This document shows positions 1 to 5,047 of a stretch of 16,199 bases of DNA, piece by piece. Source of the stretch: Thermoplasmata archaeon (lineage in GTDB: Archaea; Thermoplasmatota; Thermoplasmata; Lutacidiplasmatales; UBA184); NCBI GenBank assembly GCA_030037035.1, contig JASHSA010000067.1, positions 1 to 16,199 of the forward strand, in the 5' to 3' direction. The translations under genes and the position numbers were made by a program. How positions within the stretch are numbered: the first letter of the stretch is position 1; each line of letters begins with the position of its first letter. The notes below the pieces were generated by a model, which had not been told where the DNA came from, ran no database searches, and saw only the letters and a program-made list of their open reading frames with translations.

Positions 1-2
1 TC

Positions 3-1388
3 TCGGCGGACGTGTCGGGCGGCTCGGGCGGCTACACCTACGCCTGGTCGGGACTGCCGACGGGCTGTTCGGCGGGCGATGTGGCGTCGTTCAGCTGTTC
101 GCCGACGGCCTCCGGGACGTTCTCGGTGACGGTGCAGGCGGTGGACGGGAACGGCGGTCTGGACCGGGCGGCGTTCGTGCTGACGGTCGACCCCGCGGTC
201 GGAGCGGGGACGGTGTCGGCGACGGTGAACCCGGTGACGGTCGGGAGCCCGACGACGATCTCGACGACGGGCGCGACGGGAGGCTCGGGGAGCTACGCGT
301 ATGCGTGGACCGGGCTGCCGACGGGCTGCGCGGCCGGGAGCGTGGCGTCGTTCAGCTGCACGCCGAGCGTGACGGGGACGTTCACGGTGGTGCTGACGGT
401 GACGGACACGAACGGGGGGACGGCGAGCGCGTCGTTCTCGCTGGTCGTGGGGGCGGCGCCGCCGGGGACGTACGAGGTGACGTTCACGGAGACGGGGCTG
501 CCGTCGGGGACGACCTGGTATGTGAACATCACGGGCGAGCCGTCGCTGAGCGGGACGGGGACGTCGCTGGGGACGATGCTCGCGAACGGGGCGTACAGCT
601 ACCACGTGGCGAGCGCGAACAAGCGCTACGGGTCGCCCGCGGGGACGTTCACGGTCGCCGGGGCGGCGGTGTCGGTGACGGTGACGTTCGCGAAGTCGAC
701 GTATACGCTGACGTTCACGGAGGGCGGACTACCGGCGAAGAAGCTGGGGAAGGCGGGCTGGACGGTGGTGCTGAACGGGACGGCGGTGCACGCGACGGCG
801 GCGAGCATCGCGTTCCCGGGGCTGCTGAACGGAACGTATCCGGTGCTGATCACGGGCCCGGCGGGCTACGAGGCGTCCGGGAGCGGGACGGTGGCGGTGC
901 ACGGGACGACCGCGGCGAGCGTGACGATGACGAAGGGGAAGGTGATCACGCTGACGTTCCACGAGGCGAAGCTGGCGAAGGGGACGACGTGGTGCGTGGA
1001 GGTTGACGGGGACGAGGTCTGCACGACGGGGAAGAGCATCGCCTACGTGCACCTGACGCCGGGGACGTACAACTACGCGGTGGGGTCGGTGACGGGCTAC
1101 GACGTGACGGCGAAGATCGGGAAGGTGACGGTGGGGACGTCGGGGTCGCTGGCGTTCTCGAAGAGCACGACGGTGAAGCTGACGTACACGGCGACGGGCG
1201 GCAGCGGCGGGGAGCCGCGAGCGAGTGCGTTTGGAACCGGCGCCGGGGTAGCGCGGAAGGACTCACCGGTGGCGCTGCTGGGGTCGCTCGGGGTCGTCGG
1301 GTCGGTGGAGACGTGGACGGCGTTGCTGGGGCTGCTGGGGGCGGCGCTCGTGGTGAGCGGGCGGCGCTGGGGATCGAGGAAGGAGTAG
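3..1388 (+). CDS. Repetitive membrane-anchored surface protein (3' part, 5' end outside window)
   Basis: The frame is open to the left edge, so the start lies outside; the numbering here takes the GTG at base 12 as residue 1. Two PKD/Ig-like beta domains come first, each with a GLPTGC...FSC cysteine pair (C19/C29 and C106/C116). Three modules follow, beginning near F158, F235 and F316, of the type FTETGLPSGTTW. A hydrophobic segment at about residues 435-450 and the basic tail RRWGSRKE form a C-terminal membrane anchor, with the repeats presumably outside the cell. Codon choice (ACG Thr, GTG Val, GGG Gly) differs from the GTC-rich neighbours. The role is probably envelope, adhesion or S-layer-associated; no enzymatic motif is visible. 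Surface location is well supported, the exact role is not. Two hairpins follow the stop. Confidence 0.85.
   Translation, partial: SADVSGGSGGYTYAWSGLPTGCSAGDVASFSCSPTASGTFSVTVQAVDGNGGLDRAAFVLTVDPAVGAGTVSATVNPVTVGSPTTISTTGATGGSGSYAYAWTGLPTGCAAGSVASFSCTPSVTGTFTVVLTVTDTNGGTASASFSLVVGAAPPGTYEVTFTETGLPSGTTWYVNITGEPSLSGTGTSLGTMLANGAYSYHVASANKRYGSPAGTFTVAGAAVSVTVTFAKSTYTLTFTEGGLPAKKLGKAGWTVVLNGTAVHATAASIAFPGLLNGTYPVLITGPAGYEASGSGTVAVHGTTAASVTMTKGKVITLTFHEAKLAKGTTWCVEVDGDEVCTTGKSIAYVHLTPGTYNYAVGSVTGYDVTAKIGKVTVGTSGSLAFSKSTTVKLTYTATGGSGGEPRASAFGTGAGVARKDSPVALLGSLGVVGSVETWTALLGLLGAALVVSGRRWGSRKE
12..453 (+). repeat. Two PKD/Ig-like domain repeats, period 261 nt (87 residues)
   Basis: The 17-base string GTGGCGTCGTTCAGCTG occurs at 81-97 and again at 342-358, exactly 261 bases apart. 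The surrounding protein aligns as GGSGGYTYAWSGLPTGC versus GGSGSYAYAWTGLPTGC, each followed by a second cysteine ten residues later. Further copies probably lie to the left of the window. Confidence 0.85.
474..1200 (+). repeat. Three degenerate 77-81 residue GLP modules
   Basis: Modules begin at F158 (FTETGLPSGTTWYVNI), F235 (FTEGGLPAKKLGKAGWTV) and F316 (FHEAKLAKGTTWCVEV). Each continues through an NG(A/T)Y or TPGTY turn to a short TVT-like strand. Spacings are 77 and 81 residues. DNA identity is low, so these are old protein-level repeats rather than recent duplications. A fourth, truncated start (VKLTYTATGG) precedes the membrane anchor. Confidence 0.75.
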
Positions 1389-1407
1389 AACGGAAGGACC
1401 GGGGGGA

Positions 1408-1441
1408 CCCGGTCGGGGCCGGAAGCACGGTCCCGACCGGG
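1408..1441 (+). terminator. 14-bp hairpin after the surface-protein gene
   Basis: Arms 1408-1421 and 1428-1441 pair over 14 positions with one G-U and a six-base loop (GAAGCA). It starts 20 bases after the stop codon. No T-tract follows, so termination is inferred from position. The left arm can alternatively pair with 1397-1403. Confidence 0.5.
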
Positions 1442-1444
1442 GGA

Positions 1445-1478
1445 GCCGGCGGGGCGGTCGCGAGACCGCTCTGCCGGC
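1445..1478 (+). terminator. 15-bp hairpin with GCGA (GNRA) tetraloop
   Basis: Arms 1445-1459 and 1464-1478 form an uninterrupted 15-position stem (two G-U pairs on this strand) closed by the GNRA loop GCGA at 1460-1463. It sits three bases after the preceding hairpin. A GNRA loop suggests function as RNA: a 3'-end signal, processing stop or small structured RNA. Confidence 0.5.
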
Positions 1479-1576
1479 GACTGCCCGGACGACAGCCGAG
1501 TGTCGCGTCCTGGCAGGACGGACGGTGCTCCGGGCCGTTCGGCAGAGCGGTTCCCTTCCCCCCGTGTCACCGAGTC

Positions 1577-1584
1577 GTTTTGTA
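1577..1584 (+). promoter_or_regulatory. TATA-like box for the Fe-S scaffold gene
   Basis: GTTTTGTA is the only AT-rich run in this GC-rich spacer. A start about 25 bases downstream would give a leader of roughly 15 bases. The leader includes GAGG at 1607-1610, ten bases before the GTG start. Confidence 0.4.
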
Positions 1585-1620
1585 GGCGCGCGCAGGTCCT
1601 ACCGTTGAGGTCCGGGGCGC

Positions 1621-2013
1621 GTGTACGACATGTATCAGGAGACGATCCTGCAGCACTACCGCTCTCCCCACAACTTCGGGCCGTTGGAGGGCGCCCAGCT
1701 CTCCGGGGAGGAGTCGAACCCGCTCTGCGGGGACCACATCACCATGCGCTTGAAGGTCGACGAGCCGTCCGGACGGATCCAGGCGGTCCGCTTCGAAGGG
1801 GACGGCTGCGCGATCAGCATGGCGAGCGCGTCGATGCTCACCGATACCGTCTCCGGCATGGACCTTGAGCACGCTAAGGCGCTCACGCGTGACGAGGTCC
1901 TCGGCCGTCTCGGCATCCCGCTCTCTCCCGTGCGCATCAAGTGCGCCCTGACAGGGTTCGTGGCGCTGGGCCGGGCGCTCCATCCCGAGCCGGGGGCCGT
2001 CGCCGGCGCGTGA
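1621..2013 (+). CDS. sufU: SufU/IscU-family Fe-S cluster scaffold protein
   Basis: A 130-residue scaffold or sulfur-transfer protein for cytosolic Fe-S cluster assembly. The three conserved cysteines are present: C36 in NPLCGD (with D38), C63 in GDGCAISMASAS and C108 in PVRIKCAL. The GDGCAISMASAS and RIKC motifs are SufU-like, since IscU normally has His before the last Cys. The C63-C108 distance is IscU-like, because the roughly 20-residue SufU insertion is absent. The GTG start at 1621 has GAGG ten bases upstream; ATG at 1630 is an alternative and loses only three residues. No cysteine desulfurase lies in the window. A ferredoxin and a radical SAM enzyme, both Fe-S proteins, follow on the same strand. 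Family assignment is firm; the SufU versus IscU subtype is less certain. Confidence 0.9.
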   Translation: MYDMYQETILQHYRSPHNFGPLEGAQLSGEESNPLCGDHITMRLKVDEPSGRIQAVRFEGDGCAISMASASMLTDTVSGMDLEHAKALTRDEVLGRLGIPLSPVRIKCALTGFVALGRALHPEPGAVAGA

Positions 2014-2053
2014 CCGCGACGACCGGGGACGCACGGCGGAGCCGCGAGCGCGG

Positions 2054-2080
2054 GCGCGCCGGCCCGGGGGCCGAGCGCGC
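2054..2080 (+). promoter_or_regulatory. Hairpin abutting the ferredoxin start codon
   Basis: GCGCGC at 2054-2059 pairs with 2075-2080, and 2060-2064 pairs with 2069-2073 around a CGGG loop, with A2074 bulged. The stem ends at the base before the ATG and encloses the only G-run that could serve as a ribosome site. In DNA this GC-rich, an accidental fold is possible. Confidence 0.3.
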
Positions 2081-2287
2081 ATGATCGTCATCGACCCCGA
2101 GACGTGCGTCCTCTGCGGCCTCTGCACGGGGGTCTGCCCCCCGAACGCGCTGGAGCTCACGCCGACCTCGCTCGAGGTCCATACGAACTGCACCGACTGC
2201 GGCTGGTGCGTCCCCTACTGTCCGGTCGGAGCGATCTCGGGCGGCCGTCCGGTGCGCCGGCGAGCGACGCTCCGGGGCGGAGGCTGA
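2081..2287 (+). CDS. 2x[4Fe-4S] ferredoxin
   Basis: A 68-residue ferredoxin with two complete cluster motifs: C9-x2-C12-x2-C15-x3-C19-P and C37-x2-C40-x2-C43-x3-C47-P. The length is typical of small bacterial/archaeal-type dicluster ferredoxins, with a short basic tail (RRRATLRGGG) after the second motif. It is a cytosolic low-potential electron carrier. It lies 67 bases after the Fe-S scaffold gene and 4 bases before the radical SAM gene, so the three are probably co-transcribed. The ferredoxin is a plausible donor of the electron that reduces the radical SAM cluster. That partnership is inferred from position; similar archaeal ferredoxins also sit next to other reductases. The GGAGG used by the next gene (2279-2283) overlaps its 3' end. 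Confidence 0.92.
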   Translation: MIVIDPETCVLCGLCTGVCPPNALELTPTSLEVHTNCTDCGWCVPYCPVGAISGGRPVRRRATLRGGG

Positions 2288-2291
2288 CCTC

Positions 2292-3713
2292 GTGGTCGGA
2301 GACCGCCCCCGTGTCCTGCTCGTCGACCCGTACGTCGCCCGGGAGGACCCGATGGAACGGAAGTTCGTCGAGCTGTACCCCTCGCTCGGGCTCCTGACGC
2401 TCGGAGCCTTCCTACGGAACGCCGGGGTCGACGTCGCGATCGCCGACCTTACGTTCGAACGGGACACCCGGCCGGTCGCACAGCGGCTGGCGGCGTTCCG
2501 GCCGGACGTCGTCGGGGTCCACACGAAGACCCTGACCTCCGACCGCGCGCTCGAGGTCGCACGGCTAGCGACCGCCGCGGGGGCGACGGCCGTCGCCGGC
2601 GGACCGGACGCCGCGACCCGTCCCGAGCTCTATCTCGGCGAGGGGTTCGACGTCGTCGTGCCGGGAGAGGGGGAGCCGACGCTCGTCGAGCTCGCCCAGC
2701 GCGCCCACGCCGGGTCCCCGCTTGCAGGTACCCCGGGGACGATCGTGCGCCGGGCCGGGAAAAGCGTGCGGGGGCCGGCCCGGCCGCTCCTGAAGGACCT
2801 CGACGAACTGCCGCTGCCCGCTTGGGAGCTCGTCGACATGGAGCGCTACCTCGCGAGCTGGCAGCGGGCGACCGGAGAACGGCGCGCGGCGGTGCTGACG
2901 TCGCGGGGCTGCCCGTTCGACTGCTCCTGGTGCTCGAAGCCGACGTTCGGGCGGTCGTTCCGCCAGCAGTCTCCCGAGCGCGTCCTCGCCGAGCTCCGTG
3001 CGCTCAAGGAGCGCTACCGCATCGACTACGTGCGCTTCTGCGACGACGTCTTCGGGATCCACCGCCCGTGGCTCGAGCGCCTGCTCTCCGGGATGATCGA
3101 CGGCGGGCTCGGCCTGCGCTTCGAATGCCTCGCCCGGGTCGACCTGCTGAAGCCGGAGCTCCTCGGCCGGATGCGTGACGCCGGACTCTCGCGCGTCTAC
3201 GTCGGGGTCGAGTCCGGGAGCCAGAAGATGCTCGACCTGATGAACCGGGGAACGAAGCTCGCCCAGGTCGAGCGGACCGCCGCGGCGCTCCGCGAGGCCG
3301 GCGTCCGCCAGTTCTGGTTCCTGATGCTCGGCTACCCCGGCGAGACCGAGGAGGACATCGAGGCGACGCTCCAACTGTTCCGCCGGTTCAGCCCGGAGGA
3401 GTACTCCGTCTCGATCGCCGTCCCGATCCCCGGGACGCGCTTCCACGAGCGCGTCCGGGAACGCCTTTCCGGCACTCCGAGCCGCTCGCGAGGCTCCGGG
3501 GGCCGCACGCTCCTGTTCGAGGCGGCGTACCCCGAGCGGTTCTACCGCTGGGAACAGCGGCGCTTCGGCCTCGAGGCGGCGCTCGGCAAGGCGCGCGGCC
3601 GCATCTCTCCGCGGGTCGTGGAGGGGATCGGCCGCGCCGCCGACGGCTTCCACCGGCGCGTCGCGACGCCGCTGCTCGTCGGCGAGCGCCGGCGGCCGGC
3701 CCGGAGGAGCTAG
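2292..3713 (+). CDS. B12-binding-domain radical SAM protein
   Basis: 473 residues. The N-terminal part (about 7-140) has the Rossmann-like cobalamin-binding arrangement: RVLLVDPY, LGLLTLGAFLRNAGVDV, DVVGVHTKT, VAGGPDA and VVPGEGE. I see no DxHxxG motif, so any cobalamin would be bound without the usual axial His. The radical SAM core follows with C207-x3-C211-x2-C214 in RGCPFDCSWC, then the barrel strands FCDDVFG, YVGVESGS and LMLGYPGETEED. It should cleave S-adenosylmethionine with a [4Fe-4S] cluster, and relatives methylate or rearrange unreactive carbons. The substrate cannot be read from the sequence. The GTG start follows GGAGG (2279-2283) by eight bases and the ferredoxin stop by four, indicating translational coupling. 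The TAG stop shares CTAG with the stop of the opposite-strand microprotein gene. Confidence 0.88.
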   Translation: MVGDRPRVLLVDPYVAREDPMERKFVELYPSLGLLTLGAFLRNAGVDVAIADLTFERDTRPVAQRLAAFRPDVVGVHTKTLTSDRALEVARLATAAGATAVAGGPDAATRPELYLGEGFDVVVPGEGEPTLVELAQRAHAGSPLAGTPGTIVRRAGKSVRGPARPLLKDLDELPLPAWELVDMERYLASWQRATGERRAAVLTSRGCPFDCSWCSKPTFGRSFRQQSPERVLAELRALKERYRIDYVRFCDDVFGIHRPWLERLLSGMIDGGLGLRFECLARVDLLKPELLGRMRDAGLSRVYVGVESGSQKMLDLMNRGTKLAQVERTAAALREAGVRQFWFLMLGYPGETEEDIEATLQLFRRFSPEEYSVSIAVPIPGTRFHERVRERLSGTPSRSRGSGGRTLLFEAAYPERFYRWEQRRFGLEAALGKARGRISPRVVEGIGRAADGFHRRVATPLLVGERRRPARRS

Positions 3714-3859
3714 CTCCGTTCGCCCCGGCCGTGCACGGGGCACGGTCGCTTCAGGCGGCAGAAGCGGCACTTCTCCGGCTTCACCGGGGCGATCGGCTTG
3801 CGCAGGTGGCCGTACTTGCGCCGCGGCATCGCCGGGCGCGGGGAGACCGGCGAGCTCAT
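3710..3859 (-). CDS. 49-residue zinc-motif microprotein
   Basis: I do not recognise a named family. ATG at 3857-3859 gives 49 residues; an internal ATG at 3827-3829 would give 39. The C-terminal half reads EKCRFCRLKRPCPVHGRG, so C31, C34, C40 and H43 form a likely zinc site. The rest is very basic (MPRRKYGHLRKP), suggesting nucleic-acid or ribosome contact. Reality as a gene is supported by the compact motif, GC-ending codons throughout, and an AT-rich box (3892-3898) centred 36 bases before the first ATG, the same spacing as for thrS and the gene at 15705. It is convergent with the radical SAM gene, and the two TAG stops share the palindrome CTAG (3710-3713). Function unknown. Confidence 0.65.
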   Translation of the reverse strand: MSSPVSPRPAMPRRKYGHLRKPIAPVKPEKCRFCRLKRPCPVHGRGERS

Positions 3860-3891
3860 AGGGATGGCGTCCCGGGCCGGGGCGCGCGGAC

Positions 3892-3898
3892 GTTTTCT
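3892..3898. promoter_or_regulatory. Shared AT-rich box between divergent genes
   Basis: GTTTTCT is the only AT-rich run between 3860 and 3919. It lies 25 bases before the GTG of the aldo/keto reductase, which implies a leaderless mRNA. On the other strand it lies 36 bases before the microprotein ATG. Either two overlapping promoters use it or one box works in both directions. Confidence 0.45.
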
Positions 3899-3919
3899 GC
3901 CCCGCGCCCCTAGGACGGC

Positions 3920-5047
3920 GTGGCGCTGCCGGGGCGCGCCGAACCGGGCGGTACCGCAGGGTTCCGCGACCGCGCCGTCCGAGAGCGGGCGATCCCGTTC
4001 GAGCACTTCCGCGACGCTCCGGGAGGACTGAGCCTGTCGTCGATCGGGCTCGGCACGTACATCGGCTCCCCGGACGGGGCGACCGACCTCGCCGTCGAGC
4101 AGGCGGTGACGGTCTGCCTGACGAGCGGACGCGTCAACGTCCTCGACACCGCGATCAACTACCGCTACCAGCGCGCCGAACGGAGCGTCGGGAGGGCGCT
4201 GGCCCGGGCGGTCGAGCGCGGCACGGTACGACGCGACGAGGTGTTCGTCGCCACCAAGAACGGCTACCTCGCGCCGGACGCGAGCGGCGGCCCGCCCGGG
4301 CCCCGCTGGCTCGAGGAGGAGCTGATCGCTCCCGGGGTCCTCGCGCCGGAGGACCTCGTCGAGGGAAGCCACGCGATGAGCCGCTCGTTCCTGCAGCACC
4401 AGTTCGGACGGAGCCGCGAGAACCTGGGGCTGGAGGCGGTCGACCTGCTCTACCTGCACAACGGGCCGGACGCGCAGCTGCCGGCCGTCGGCCGGGACGG
4501 CTTCCTCGGCCGCCTCGAGGAGGCGTTCTCGCTGTTCGAGAGGTTCCGCGACGAGGCTCATCTCGGCGCCTACGGTCTCGCCACGTGGGCGTGCCTGCGC
4601 GTCCCGCCGGGCGACCCGGGCCACTTCTCGCTGGAGAGCGCGGTGCGGCTTGCCCGGAAGGTCGGCGGCGAACAGCACGGCTTCCGTTTCGTCCAGATGC
4701 CGTTCAGCCTCGCGATGCCCGAGGCATGGACCCTGCCGACGCAGCAGGTCCACGGCGAGCGGCTGCCGGCGCTCGCCGCAGTGTCGAGGCTCGGCCTCGG
4801 CGCGTTCACGAGCGTTCCGCTGGCGCAGGGCCGTCTCGTCCGCGCCGGTCCGCGGCGGGCGGGGCTCTCGAGCGCGCAGACGGCCGTCCAGTTCGCCCGC
4901 TCGGCGCCCGGGACGATCGGGCCCCTGGTCGGCCAGAAGCGGCCGGAGCACCTCTCGGAGAACCTGGAGGTCGCCGCGCGTCGGCCGTGGGACGCGGCAA
5001 CGTTCAACGCGTGCGTCGCTGCGTCGGGATCGTCGGCGGGGGGTTGA
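3920..5047 (+). CDS. Aldo/keto reductase
   Basis: 375-residue NAD(P)H-dependent oxidoreductase with the complete catalytic tetrad: D76 and Y81 (DTAINYR), K113 (ATKNGY) and H180 (LYLHN). Strand 1 is GLSLSSIGLGTYIG. The long insertion after K113 (about 117-155) and the motifs KVGGEQ and MPFSLAMPEA match a longer aldo/keto reductase subgroup. C-terminal cofactor-binding features include GQKRPEHLSENL. The substrate is unknown. GTG at 3920 is the only standard start upstream of the barrel and sits 25 bases after an AT-rich box, consistent with leaderless translation. It gives an unusual 35-residue N-terminal lead before the first barrel strand. The 3' end overlaps the convergent rad50 gene by 44 bases. 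Family is certain, physiological role is not. Confidence 0.9.
   Translation: MALPGRAEPGGTAGFRDRAVRERAIPFEHFRDAPGGLSLSSIGLGTYIGSPDGATDLAVEQAVTVCLTSGRVNVLDTAINYRYQRAERSVGRALARAVERGTVRRDEVFVATKNGYLAPDASGGPPGPRWLEEELIAPGVLAPEDLVEGSHAMSRSFLQHQFGRSRENLGLEAVDLLYLHNGPDAQLPAVGRDGFLGRLEEAFSLFERFRDEAHLGAYGLATWACLRVPPGDPGHFSLESAVRLARKVGGEQHGFRFVQMPFSLAMPEAWTLPTQQVHGERLPALAAVSRLGLGAFTSVPLAQGRLVRAGPRRAGLSSAQTAVQFARSAPGTIGPLVGQKRPEHLSENLEVAARRPWDAATFNACVAASGSSAGG

Noticed and set aside
550..590. Possible G-quadruplex in the surface-protein gene
   Set aside because: Three G-runs are close but the fourth is too distant; the runs are explained by GGG glycine and GGGACG codon use.
2565..3770. 401-residue minus-strand frame over the radical SAM gene
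   Set aside because: Antisense shadow; the opposite strand carries the intact CxxxCxxC enzyme.
3860..4951. N-terminal extension of the microprotein frame across the aldo/keto reductase
   Set aside because: Antisense to a reductase with a complete catalytic tetrad. Only the last 49 codons, past the promoter box, look like protein.
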